Origin: Pseudalkalibacillus sp052246725
Lineage (GTDB): Bacteria > Bacillota > Bacilli > Bacillales > Fictibacillaceae
Length of the DNA stretch: 64,000 nucleotides
Direction: 5' to 3' (one strand)
Assembly (NCBI GenBank): GCA_052246725.1
Contig: JBQQCL010000003.1
Shown piece after piece: positions 41,634 to 50,128 of the stretch. The position numbers and the translations under genes are program-made. The notes under the pieces are model-generated. The model was not told the origin of the DNA. It searched no databases and saw only the letters and a list, made by a program, of their open reading frames with translations. Numbering within the stretch: the first letter of the stretch is position 1; each line of letters begins with the position of its first letter.

Positions 41634-42675
41634 CTTTTTTCTCCCCCTCTCGAATGACAGGTATCCTTACTTCCAGACGTGTCCCTTTGTTCGGCACGCT
41701 GATGATTTTCAACGTCCCGCCCAGCTCGAGGGCACGCTCATGCATATTCTGCAGGCCGTAAGAGCCCGCTTTGTTCGTTTCAACATCAAAACCGACGCCA
41801 TCGTCGACGACACGCATCAAAACCGTACCTTCCCGTTCTATGCAAATGACTTCCAGAACATTCGCCTTCGCGTGACGCAATGTATTCGACACCGATTCCT
41901 GTAAAATCCGGAACAAGTGGTCCTCCACCCCTTTTTTCAAAGAGATCGGTTCAAGCTTCCAATCAATTTCAAGCGGTACTTTCTGTGACAGCTCAACAAG
42001 CAATTCCTTGATTCCTTCTTCAAGCGTTTTGCCTTTCAATGCTACCGGTCGTAAGTGTAAAAGAAGCGCTCTCATTTCAAGCTGCGATTGATGGATCATT
42101 TCTTCGACGAGCTTCAACTGCTTCCGTTCTCCTGTATCCGTTTCCTCATTCGATTCATTCACCGCGGACATCAGCATCGATGCCGCAAAAAGCTGCTGGC
42201 TGACGGAATCATGAAGCTCCCGAGCCAGTCGGTTTCGTTCCTCTGAAACAACCTTCTGGATCCGCTTCTCCTGATCCTCCGCTTTTTCATTGGCAAGCTT
42301 TTGCGAAAGCTTCGTCTGCTCTGAAATATGCTGCTGCACTTTTTCCAGCTGTGACCAGATTTCCTCAAATTCTTGCGTTTTTGTTTTGCCATTCGCTACC
42401 TCAACTGGTCGTCCTTGTCCGATTTGCGAAAGCCCGGTTTCAACTTGATCCAGCTGCTTCCGCCAGTACATACCTGAACTGAAACCGAAAACGAGTCCGA
42501 TTAAAATACTCGCAAAGGTCGCGAACAAGATGAACGGTAAATCCACTATTTTACGGGACCACAAGAGTGACCAATCATTCAATGGAAAAGCGAAGAAAAA
42601 CACACCGACCATGAAAATGAGCAGTGTAAACGAGATCGCTAAGCCAAGCAGGATCTGCCGTTGGATGATGTTCAT
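41626..42675 (-). CDS. liaS: Sensor histidine kinase LiaS
   Basis: 349 aa. Two N-terminal helices (about 8-29, 42-64) with a very short extracellular loop, a HAMP-like linker, then the HisKA_3 box RNRLARELHDSVSQQLFA with the phospho-His, and an HATPase with N box and DDGVGFD and GSYGLQNMHERA. This intramembrane-sensing architecture is that of LiaS. Overlaps liaF by four bases. Confidence 0.94.
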   Translation of the reverse strand: MNIIQRQILLGLAISFTLLIFMVGVFFFAFPLNDWSLLWSRKIVDLPFILFATFASILIGLVFGFSSGMYWRKQLDQVETGLSQIGQGRPVEVANGKTKTQEFEEIWSQLEKVQQHISEQTKLSQKLANEKAEDQEKRIQKVVSEERNRLARELHDSVSQQLFAASMLMSAVNESNEETDTGERKQLKLVEEMIHQSQLEMRALLLHLRPVALKGKTLEEGIKELLVELSQKVPLEIDWKLEPISLKKGVEDHLFRILQESVSNTLRHAKANVLEVICIEREGTVLMRVVDDGVGFDVETNKAGSYGLQNMHERALELGGTLKIISVPNKGTRLEVRIPVIREGEKKDD

Positions 42676-43400
42676 GTCCGCTTCACCTCAAGATCTCCTA
42701 TGACCATTGACGTGATGATTTTTACCTTATGATGTGATTGATCATACCCTGCAGATTGGTAAGACAGACATTGGTTGAACATTTTCGGTTCATAGTGCTC
42801 AAAAATACGGCTCGTTCCGACGATGACAGAATGGGCAACACTTACATCAATTTCATATGGGACAAGAACCTTGATATTCCCAACAAGATTTCGGATGACG
42901 ATCGTCGATTCGCCCTTTGGCAGCACAGTATTCCCAAGGTCGATCACCGTATCGCCGATTCCGCACTGAATATTCACATCGTTCCATTCATATGCATGTT
43001 CTGGCGTTTGCTGTCTTCCGAAAAGGTTGTTTTCTAATAAATTCTTGCGTTTATACATCTCCTGATCACTCGAGACGGTCATCGACTCGTTGATATCAGG
43101 CTTGATATGCGCTGGATCCTGCTTCGACTGGGCAAAACGGATGACTGCATAGATCAAGAGCGCGATAAGAAGAAATTTGAAGGCCATCGTATTCAGGATC
43201 GTCAAGGTAAAAGCGATGACCCCAAACCAGAACAACAACTTCCCAATCGTCATATAGTATTTTTTCCGCCCGACATAAATACAACCAGCGGTAAGGATTA
43301 AAAAGAAAATGGGACCCATGCCATGAAAAGAGATTTCCAACAATAAAAGAATGACCCCGATTAACAATAACCAGCTCATTTTATCTGTTTTTGTTTTCAT
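42672..43400 (-). CDS. liaF: Lia system inhibitor protein LiaF
   Basis: 242 aa. Four hydrophobic segments in the first 100 residues, then the LiaF-like C-terminal beta domain (GDTVIDLGNTVLPKGESTIVIRN, LVGNIKVLVPYEIDVSV). LiaF keeps LiaS inactive without stress. AAAGGGGCC is the ribosome site. It begins directly below the 126-bp tandem array, which separates it from liaH and liaI. Confidence 0.92.
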   Translation of the reverse strand: MKTKTDKMSWLLLIGVILLLLEISFHGMGPIFFLILTAGCIYVGRKKYYMTIGKLLFWFGVIAFTLTILNTMAFKFLLIALLIYAVIRFAQSKQDPAHIKPDINESMTVSSDQEMYKRKNLLENNLFGRQQTPEHAYEWNDVNIQCGIGDTVIDLGNTVLPKGESTIVIRNLVGNIKVLVPYEIDVSVAHSVIVGTSRIFEHYEPKMFNQCLSYQSAGYDQSHHKVKIITSMVIGDLEVKRT

Positions 43401-43450
43401 TTATGTTTTGGGCCCCTTTCTGTTTTGACAGCCAGTTTGACAGTGGATAA

Positions 43451-43845
43451 GCGGCGGATCTCTTTGTCAGTCTCGTTCGTCCGGTACTTACGTAGGGCGA
43501 ATTACGCTCCGTTCCTCCCGAACTTCACTTCCGCGACCTCCTTGCTTCTACACTGTCAATTTACTTTGAAGGATATGCGGCGGATCTCTTTGTCAGTCTC
43601 GTTCGTCCGGTACTCACGTAGGGCGAATTACGCTCCGTTCTTCCCGAACTTCACTTCCGCGACCTGCTTGCTTCTACACTGTCAATTTACTTTGAAGGAT
43701 ATGCGGTGGATCTCTTTGTCAGTCTTGTTCGTCCGGTACTCACGTAGGGCGAACTACGCTCCGTTCCTCCCGAACTTCGCTTCCGCGACCTCCTTGCTTC
43801 TACACTGTCAATTTACTTTGAAGGATATGCGGCGGATCACTCAGC
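43451..43845. repeat. 126-bp tandem repeat, three units plus a partial fourth
   Basis: GCGGCGGATCTCTTTGTCAG starts at 43451, 43577 and 43703 (GCGGTGG) and a truncated unit at 43829, exactly 126 bases apart, with only a few substitutions per unit. Because 126 is divisible by three, the plus strand stays open with a 42-residue repeat; no start signal or codon bias supports coding. On the minus strand each unit has AAGGAGGTCGCGGAAGTG, a Shine-Dalgarno-like site before GTG and an eight-codon frame. Confidence 0.95.
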
Positions 43846-44006
43846 CTTGTCTTGCGCTTTAGGCAAGCTGTCAATTTTATTTTCATGATGTGAACTTTTC
43901 ATCCGAAAAGTTTTCAAATATTATTTATTATTGCGAAAAAGTACCTCTCAAGAAAGCATAAGGCCAATTTCCAGGCACAGAAGCCCGGGTTTATGAACCT
44001 CATTAT

Positions 44007-44036
44007 AGAAAAAGGCGCAGGGTTACTACGCCTTTC
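44007..44036 (-). terminator. Terminator of the liaIH unit
   Basis: Minus-strand AAAGGCG/CGCCTTT with 11-base loop followed by TTCTAT, 35 bases after the pspA stop. It isolates liaIH from liaFSR. The 400 bases between it and liaF hold the tandem repeat and no gene. Confidence 0.85.
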
Positions 44037-44068
44037 CGACTCATCCCTTATAGCATACCATTTTTTGC

Positions 44069-44716
44069 TTAAACGGTAGAATGCTTTTCCTCTTTTTGCA
44101 TTTCTTTTTCCAATTGTGCGATTCGTGCATCAATCGTGTGACGGTGATAACTTGAGTTCACCTGGTGTTCCAGACGGTCAAGGTATTGCTCGATTTCACC
44201 GAAACGGGAGAAGGACTTGCTTGAGAATTCGTTGGATGAGACGACTTTATCCATACGGTGGTGTGCTCGCGTGATGTTTTCGCGTCCCATCAACTCCATA
44301 CGTTTGATGTACATGTCCTTCAGCTTGTGCTGCATCACTTCGTATTTCTGCTCAAGTTCTTCAAGCTGTTTCACCGCGTTTTCTTTCGAAGCCTTTAGAC
44401 GCTCTGCTCGCTCACTGTATTGCGCTTGTTCTTGAGACGCGAAATTATGAAGCTCTTCTTCATTTGCCTTCAAAGCGATTTCCGCTTGATGCTTCCTTTT
44501 TTCAGCTAGTTCAGCCGCTTTCTCGTATTCGCGAGTGAACTCCTCACTTAACAAGTATTGCCGTTCGACTAGCTTTCGTACTTTTTCAACTTCCTTTTCG
44601 CATTCGCGCAGGTACTGATTAAGTACACTGATCGGGTTCTTGCGTTCTTTTTCGTCCAGAATCTCGTGAAAATCCGCTTCAATCGTCTCTTTCAATCTTC
44701 TAAAAAGTTTAGCCAT
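44069..44716 (-). CDS. liaH: PspA/IM30-family protein LiaH
   Basis: 215 aa, almost entirely coiled coil with heptads from about 25 to 150 (KVRKLVERQYLLSEEFTREYEKAAELAEKRK) and a helical C-terminus (HHRMDKVVSSNEFSSKSFSRFGEIEQYLDRLE). PspA/LiaH proteins form large rings that protect damaged membranes. It follows the LiaI-like gene by 21 bases and lies beside liaFSR. Confidence 0.92.
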   Translation of the reverse strand: MAKLFRRLKETIEADFHEILDEKERKNPISVLNQYLRECEKEVEKVRKLVERQYLLSEEFTREYEKAAELAEKRKHQAEIALKANEEELHNFASQEQAQYSERAERLKASKENAVKQLEELEQKYEVMQHKLKDMYIKRMELMGRENITRAHHRMDKVVSSNEFSSKSFSRFGEIEQYLDRLEHQVNSSYHRHTIDARIAQLEKEMQKEEKHSTV

Positions 44717-44737
44717 CGTTCAATTCGCTCCTTTAAA

Positions 44738-45091
44738 TTAGTTTCGATTAAATTCTGCCCACTCACGCTCAAAGTTCGTGAACGGATCGTCTTCTTTTTC
44801 AATTTTTCCAGTGACGTCGTCTTTCTTATTCCATTCCTTGTACACAATATATAAGATGTACAGGGCAACAACTCCTAAGATTGCAGGCACGTTTGCGACT
44901 GCGATACAAAGTGCGATGATCCCGACTGCTGCCCAGAAGATTTTCTTTGATGTCTCATCAGTCTTCGTAAATTGTTTCACCGCGTAATACCCGATGACGA
45001 GGCTCAGTGCTAGCCCGATCATTGGCCCGAGGTTTGCAATTAGGACGATCGCCGCAATTGCACCTAGAATGAATAGTCCTAGTTTTTTCAT
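44738..45091 (-). CDS. liaI: LiaI-like small membrane protein
   Basis: 117 aa. Three hydrophobic segments (4-20, 23-40, 50-84) and a charged C-terminal tail (DPFTNFEREWAEF). Size, topology and position before a pspA-type gene match LiaI, the membrane anchor that recruits LiaH. Homologues are often mislabelled as flagellar rod proteins. AAGGAGGG is the ribosome site. Confidence 0.8.
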   Translation of the reverse strand: MKKLGLFILGAIAAIVLIANLGPMIGLALSLVIGYYAVKQFTKTDETSKKIFWAAVGIIALCIAVANVPAILGVVALYILYIVYKEWNKKDDVTGKIEKEDDPFTNFEREWAEFNRN

Positions 45092-45218
45092 CGTTTTCTT
45101 TCCCTCCTTCTTTTCTTGTCTCTATCGTATCTAGAATCCTGTTTTTCTATAAGGAGCCTGAGCTTTAACTTTTACTAAGACCTGAGACGTAGTTGGCTGC
45201 CGGATTTTCGTTTATCAG

Positions 45219-45287
45219 CATAAAGAAAACTTGTTTCAGTCAATCCTTGTGCGTTGGCTGAGCCATAGCTGCATACTTTCTTTAAAT
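45219..45287 (+). repeat. 90-bp dispersed repeat, copy H, shortened
   Basis: ATAAAGAAAACTTG to ACTTTCTTTAAA, lacking the usual TATTGAAGAAAGTATT section. The right end lies three bases from an A/T tract of a terminator. Confidence 0.85.
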
Positions 45288-45367
45288 GCAAAAAAGCCTA
45301 CCGAAAAAAGTGGTAAGCTCGTTCCCTATGCAAATGGAAAAGCCAGGGCATCACACCCTGGCTCAAA
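45288..45367 (-). terminator. Two tandem terminators after the NlpC/P60-like gene
   Basis: Reading leftward, GAGCCAGGG/CCCTGGCTT (45340-45365) with TTTTCC, then AGCTTACC/GGTAGGCT (45295-45319, one mismatch) with TTTTTTG. The outer one is next to dispersed repeat H. Confidence 0.8.
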
Positions 45368-45374
45368 GTATTCT

Positions 45375-46160
45375 CTATTTAAAAGATTTAACTCCCAAAT
45401 AATGGTCTTGCCAATAATCGATTGTCAGGTCTGTCACTTCTACACCGTCAGATCCGGCATGGATCATCTTATTGTCGCCAATGTAAATTCCGCTGTGCGA
45501 AGCTCCTTCTGTATCATACGTTCCTTCGAAAAAGACAACATCTCCGACTTCTGGAGAATCTACTTGCTCTCCATCATATTTCCACATGTCGCTTTCTTTT
45601 CTTTCTAAATCAACGCCAACTTCTCCAAAGACATACTGGATGAAGCCACTGCTATCAAAACCGTCTGGTGTCGTACCTCCCCAAACATAAGGTGTCCCAA
45701 TCAGACTTTCCGCGATTGAAACAACATCAGTTTCTGAAGCCTGATCATCAGAAGTTGAATCGTCGGAACTCGTTTCAAGATCAACGGAATTTTCTGATGT
45801 TCCTGATGTTGATGATAATGCGTCCAGCGTTTCTGGGCCTGCTAAACCATCTACAGTAAGACCTTGTTCAGCTTGAAAATCCTTTACTGCTTGTTCTGTT
45901 ATAGGTCCGAAAATGCCATCCAGGTTATACGAGTAATATCCGAGTGAGTCCAATTCCGTTTGTAACGTCTCTACATTTTCACCACGATCTCCTCTATCCA
46001 GGACCGATACGTCTTCTTGATTACTAGAAACACTTTCCTCAACAGGTTTGGAATCAGCATTCGCGAATACACCGTCACTTAAAAGTGGTGAGACTGCCAG
46101 TGAGGCAACCAAAGTTGATGAAATGACATACTTTCTTGCAGACGATCTTGATGTAAACAT
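45375..46160 (-). CDS. NlpC/P60-like exported protein with Ser at the catalytic Cys position
   Basis: 261 aa. Signal peptide (cleavage likely after VFANA near 35), a peptidoglycan_binding_1 domain (about 55-113: RGDRGENVETLQTELDSLGYYSYNLDGIFGPIT), a Ser/Asp linker, and an NlpC/P60 domain (about 145-261). YVWGGTTPDGFDSSGFIQYVF is the active-site strand, but the Cys of the usual FDCSGF is Ser170 (codon AGC in place of TGC). H222 and H234 remain. It is therefore likely to be a non-catalytic wall-binding protein or an unusual hydrolase. Confidence 0.9.
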   Translation of the reverse strand: MFTSRSSARKYVISSTLVASLAVSPLLSDGVFANADSKPVEESVSSNQEDVSVLDRGDRGENVETLQTELDSLGYYSYNLDGIFGPITEQAVKDFQAEQGLTVDGLAGPETLDALSSTSGTSENSVDLETSSDDSTSDDQASETDVVSIAESLIGTPYVWGGTTPDGFDSSGFIQYVFGEVGVDLERKESDMWKYDGEQVDSPEVGDVVFFEGTYDTEGASHSGIYIGDNKMIHAGSDGVEVTDLTIDYWQDHYLGVKSFK

Positions 46161-46467
46161 TAAATTCCTCCTTAATGAACTCTTGTTTTAGTAAGCGCGC
46201 CCCTACCGGTTTGAAAAACACGAGTCTTTCAAACCAATTCCTAGTCTATCAGACGAACCCTGTAATGAGGTTGCACGAACATTAAGGTGACATAAGAAAC
46301 TGTTTACACGAAATAAACCAACTATGAAACCCCTTCCACCTCAAGTTTTCGTAGAATCAAACTCCAATTACAAACATAAAAAAACACCCATCAAAAGGGT
46401 CTGATGAGCGTTAAAATATTCCTTTAAATGCAGGTTTTTTCTAAAATCTGTACGATAAGTGGATGTT
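46161..46467 (-). terminator. Spacer with the terminator of the HK/RR/ABC operon
   Basis: At 46378-46411 the minus strand has ACGCTCATCA/TGATGGGTGT (with G-T pairs) followed by TTTTTTTATG: the end of the ABC-RR-HK operon. The rest is the promoter region of the NlpC/P60-like gene with no clear boxes. No gene. Confidence 0.75.
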
Positions 46468-47880
46468 TTATTGCAGTGTTTTACCAGTAAAATCCAACCG
46501 CACCTTCGTCCCGACGTTCAATTCACTTTCAACCTTGATTTCTCCTTCATGGACTTCAATAATCTGTTTAGCGATGGCCATGCCGAGCCCGGACCCTTTA
46601 TGAACTGTGCTTGTATTCGTTCCGCGATAATAACGATCAAACAACCTCTCTAGCTCACGTTTCGGGATTCCCTTTCCATTGTCCGTAATTTCGACAAACG
46701 GACCCGATTTGATACGCATCTCAATTTCAGTCTCTTCAGGATTGTGAACAATCGCGTTGTATAAAAGGTTGGAAACCGCACGCTGTATCAGCTTTCTGTC
46801 ACAAAGGAATGGAACAACTTCTTCATCGGATGTAAATTCGACCTTCGCTTGATCATGGTCTGGATGATTGAGCAGATCGATGACCGTGTCACGTACAACA
46901 TCAACGAGATTTTCATCTATTCGTTCTATGGCGACGAGCTCATTTTTCAATTGATACGTCAGCTTAAGGTCTTCAATCAATTCCTCCATGTAGTTGGATT
47001 TATTGAGAATGATATCGACATACTTTTCGCGCTCTTCCTGTGTCATCTTGTAGTCAGGGTCGACGAGCACCTCGGAATAGCCTTTGATTGATGAAAGCGG
47101 CGTCTTCAGATCATGAGTAATATTTGCGATCCATTCTTCACGCATCCTCTCCGTCTTCACCCGTTCCCGCTCATTGGATTGCAGTGAGTCAGAAAGCTCA
47201 TTCAAGCTGCGGTTGACGTCCTTGAAAACACCTTTTTTGGTCTGCATTTTTGTATAAGTACCCTGCGCTAGCCCCTCGATTCCATCGATCACCTTCAGCA
47301 TCGGTTTGACCAGCCTTTTACTGGAAAGGTACCCGATTAAAATCGCAAAAATCAACACGACAACCATCGTTCCAATAAGCAGCCTGTTTATATCCCGTAA
47401 AATGGTGTCCGGATTGAAATTAAGGGATGCCTTTGATACTTCGTCAACCGGGTAACCCATGATGTAGCTGAGTTCTCGTCCATCCTTTTCAAGAATCCCG
47501 ACAAAGATCGTAAATCCTTCAATCGCTCCTGAGTATTTATAATTAAAAATCAGTTTACCTGGTGTATAATGCTCTGGGGCATCCTCCGGTTTGGACTTGC
47601 TGAAGATCTCGTCTCCACTCTCATCAAGGACCTGGATCCAGCTCCCGTATTGCTGTAATACGTCATTTCCGTTCTCATCAAGTGTAATTTCATCATTTTT
47701 AACGTTGATATGCTCTGCAAAATCAATTGTGATGCTAGGGGCATTCACACTCAAAAATTGATCAGGCTTTGGGGTGCCGCCATAAAATAAGAAGAACGTA
47801 ATGATCATGAACCCGATGAAGGAAAGGATGATCGTCACGATAATTGCCGTTAGGAAGCGGCTTGTCAGTCTCCACTTCAT
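46468..47880 (-). CDS. Sensor histidine kinase of an ABC-transporter-linked two-component system
   Basis: 470 aa. Helix 10-34, an extracellular domain of about 130 residues with a PAS-like pattern, a second helix near 170-188, HAMP, HisKA with NITHDLKTPLSSIKGY (phospho-His), and HATPase with N, G1 (DNGKGIP), F and G2 (GSGLGMAI) boxes. The neighbouring response regulator gene ends one base upstream. With the ABC genes it likely senses an antimicrobial peptide. Confidence 0.92.
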   Translation of the reverse strand: MKWRLTSRFLTAIIVTIILSFIGFMIITFFLFYGGTPKPDQFLSVNAPSITIDFAEHINVKNDEITLDENGNDVLQQYGSWIQVLDESGDEIFSKSKPEDAPEHYTPGKLIFNYKYSGAIEGFTIFVGILEKDGRELSYIMGYPVDEVSKASLNFNPDTILRDINRLLIGTMVVVLIFAILIGYLSSKRLVKPMLKVIDGIEGLAQGTYTKMQTKKGVFKDVNRSLNELSDSLQSNERERVKTERMREEWIANITHDLKTPLSSIKGYSEVLVDPDYKMTQEEREKYVDIILNKSNYMEELIEDLKLTYQLKNELVAIERIDENLVDVVRDTVIDLLNHPDHDQAKVEFTSDEEVVPFLCDRKLIQRAVSNLLYNAIVHNPEETEIEMRIKSGPFVEITDNGKGIPKRELERLFDRYYRGTNTSTVHKGSGLGMAIAKQIIEVHEGEIKVESELNVGTKVRLDFTGKTLQ

Positions 47881-47881
47881 A

Positions 47882-48607
47882 TCAGGTACCTCTTGACGAC
47901 AGCTTATAACCGAGACCCTTGACGGTTTTTATGTAAGCTGGTTTTCCGGGTTCGTCTTCGAGCTTTTGACGCAAATGTCGGATATGGACCATGATCGTAT
48001 TGTCATAACCGAGATAATCCTCCCCCCACACCTTTTCACAAATGTGGCGTTTGCTGAGGATCTGATTTGCATTTTGAGCCAGATATAGAAGCAGCTGATA
48101 CTCTTTTGCGGTGAGTACCACTGGTTCTCCCTTCTTTTTTACCTCGCCGTGATGAGGATCGATGACGATATCCCCGAACTCGATTGTTTCATCATTTTTG
48201 GGGTCATTGTTCCCCATGTATTGGTTGCGCCGGAACTGTACCTTGATCCGGAAAGCGACTTCCTTCGGGCTGAACGGTTTCGTTACATAATCATCGCCGC
48301 CGATTCCAAGCCCCAACAGCTTATCGACATCGTCCGTCTTTGCTGATAAAAAGATGATCGGTACGACGGTGATTTCCCTGATCCTCCGGCAGACCTCGAG
48401 TCCATCGATGTCAGGCAGCATAATATCAAGAACGATCAGATCCGGTTGTTTTTCTTTGCAGATCTGGATTCCTTCAAGTCCTGTCGACGCTTTATAAATC
48501 GTTTCAAATCCTTCTTTTATAAGTACCGTTTCAAGAAGATCAAGAATTTCCTTTTCATCATCCACGAGCAGGATCTTCTTTTCTGAAAGGCCGTCCACAT
48601 TAAACAT
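47882..48607 (-). CDS. OmpR-family response regulator
   Basis: 241 aa from ATG 48607 (GGTGA five bases before); a GTG three codons upstream is possible. Receiver with DDE, LIVLDIMLPDIDG and K; winged-helix DNA-binding domain with VVLTAKEYQLLLYLA and VWGEDYLGYDNTIMVHIRHLRQKLE. It follows the second permease gene after 22 bases, so the operon runs ATPase-permease-permease-RR-HK. Confidence 0.93.
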   Translation of the reverse strand: MFNVDGLSEKKILLVDDEKEILDLLETVLIKEGFETIYKASTGLEGIQICKEKQPDLIVLDIMLPDIDGLEVCRRIREITVVPIIFLSAKTDDVDKLLGLGIGGDDYVTKPFSPKEVAFRIKVQFRRNQYMGNNDPKNDETIEFGDIVIDPHHGEVKKKGEPVVLTAKEYQLLLYLAQNANQILSKRHICEKVWGEDYLGYDNTIMVHIRHLRQKLEDEPGKPAYIKTVKGLGYKLSSRGT

Positions 48608-48637
48608 ATGATTCACCTAATCTCGTCATTGTTCACC

Positions 48638-49363
48638 CTAAACAATATCTTTTTTCCGGAATTGCAGTAAACCGACACTATTGATCAAAACAAAGGTACT
48701 GATGCAAACCACATACATGATATCGTCTTTATTTCCTGCTTCGAACATATCTACCAATGAAGTGTAGATTGGATAGGTCCATGGATAATAGATCCAATAC
48801 TTAGCTGAATTGGCAATGAGCATCGACGGCAAGGCCAGCCCGATTCCAACAGCAAGCGGAACACCGATATGTGAAAACCGGAAACTGATATAAAATTGGA
48901 TTGCTATAATTGGAAGCGCAGCAACAATCGCAAGCATCGATCTCCCGAACACCAGATCAAACGGGATTTCTCCAGGTGCATTCAGCGAAAGGCCGACTAC
49001 CAAAAACATCACTCCGAACACCAAGGCACTATAGACGATCAGCAACATAGCCGTCACTAGTTTTGATAGATAAACGTTCTCCCGTTTGACCGGCAGCGAA
49101 AACAATTGTTTCCACCCATCATTATGATGCTCAACCCGAGCGATGATGGCGATGATCACTGCAATCATGATCGGAAACATCAACGAGGAAAACTGTGACA
49201 TGCTTCCGATATAGAGCATCTTCCATAGATCCGCATCTTCACCTTTGAATTGCGCAGCAAACATCCTTCCCTGTAAGATCGATAACAGAGGAAGAAAGGT
49301 TGCTAGTAACAACAGTTTTGAGCGTTTCATTTTCAATAATTCGATTTGCAAGGCTTTTAACAT
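48638..49363 (-). CDS. ABC-2 type permease (lantibiotic-immunity-like)
   Basis: 241 aa, six helices. LQIELLKMKRSKLLLL at the N-terminus and HHNDGWKQLFSLPVKRENVYLSKL are typical of the MutG/EpiG/NisG-type permeases of LanFEG immunity transporters. It forms the exporter with the preceding permease and ATPase. Confidence 0.85.
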   Translation of the reverse strand: MLKALQIELLKMKRSKLLLLATFLPLLSILQGRMFAAQFKGEDADLWKMLYIGSMSQFSSLMFPIMIAVIIAIIARVEHHNDGWKQLFSLPVKRENVYLSKLVTAMLLIVYSALVFGVMFLVVGLSLNAPGEIPFDLVFGRSMLAIVAALPIIAIQFYISFRFSHIGVPLAVGIGLALPSMLIANSAKYWIYYPWTYPIYTSLVDMFEAGNKDDIMYVVCISTFVLINSVGLLQFRKKDIV

Positions 49364-49375
49364 CCTTCTACCTCC

Positions 49376-50128
49376 TTAGATTATATCCTTTTTATGAAAC
49401 AACAGCATTCCAAAAATAAGCAGGATGACACCTGAACCAAGTCCTCCGAACAGAATGATCTCAGGGTCAAATGCAGAGAGATTACCAGCCATATAGGTAT
49501 AGAGATAAGGATAATACGAGCTTAGGCCAGTATCTTTCACCAGGAATACACCCGCCACGACCATCCCGACAAAAGCGAAGACGACTGGCATGATCGGATT
49601 CTTCACAAATGTGCTGAGTCCATTCTGGATCGCCGCCACACCTAATATCGCTGCAAACTGATAGCCGACATACTTTGTGAACATTAGAATAGGAAACGCT
49701 TCGGGAAAACCAATAACTTTTCCAACAATGAAAAGACCAGTTGTATTTAATAGGATAAGAGCAAAACCGAAAATAACGATCGTCAAATATTTTGATAAAA
49801 ACACCTGGCTTCGTGTTACCGGCAAGCTCAAAAGCTTTTTCCAGTTATCGATTTTCGTCTCATTTTGGTTGATGAACATGCTGATGATTGCGATAAAGAC
49901 AGAAAGGAACAGTCCCCAGCTCAAGACGTTATGGTTCTCCTTCACAAGGACCTCCCATGAGGAAATGCCCTGCGCCTGTGCCTTCGGAAACAGGTAATCC
50001 TCATAACGGATGAACATATCCAGAAACATCGCTGCTGTCGTTCCAGTCGGGATGACGAGGACGAACCACCATAACAGGTTCCGTTTTTGCTTGATCATCT
50101 CTGTTTGCATAAGGCGTATGACATTCAT
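49376..50128 (-). CDS. ABC-2 type permease (lantibiotic-immunity-like)
   Basis: 250 aa, six helices. Same plan as the next gene: MQTEMIKQKRNLLWWFV, NQNETKIDNWKKLLSLPVTRSQVFLSKYL. The pair of related permeases matches the F-E-G (one ATPase, two permeases) lantibiotic immunity layout. Start overlaps the ATPase gene by four bases. Confidence 0.85.
   Translation of the reverse strand: MNVIRLMQTEMIKQKRNLLWWFVLVIPTGTTAAMFLDMFIRYEDYLFPKAQAQGISSWEVLVKENHNVLSWGLFLSVFIAIISMFINQNETKIDNWKKLLSLPVTRSQVFLSKYLTIVIFGFALILLNTTGLFIVGKVIGFPEAFPILMFTKYVGYQFAAILGVAAIQNGLSTFVKNPIMPVVFAFVGMVVAGVFLVKDTGLSSYYPYLYTYMAGNLSAFDPEIILFGGLGSGVILLIFGMLLFHKKDII

Noticed and set aside
43500..43570. Promoter inside the 126-bp units (TTGACA on the minus strand)
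   Set aside because: No -10-like sequence occurs 16-18 bases after TTGACA in any unit.
43425..43862. 145-codon plus-strand frame with a 42-residue repeat
   Set aside because: By-product of the 126-bp tandem repeat. No ribosome site, and substitutions between units do not favour synonymous positions as far as I can see.
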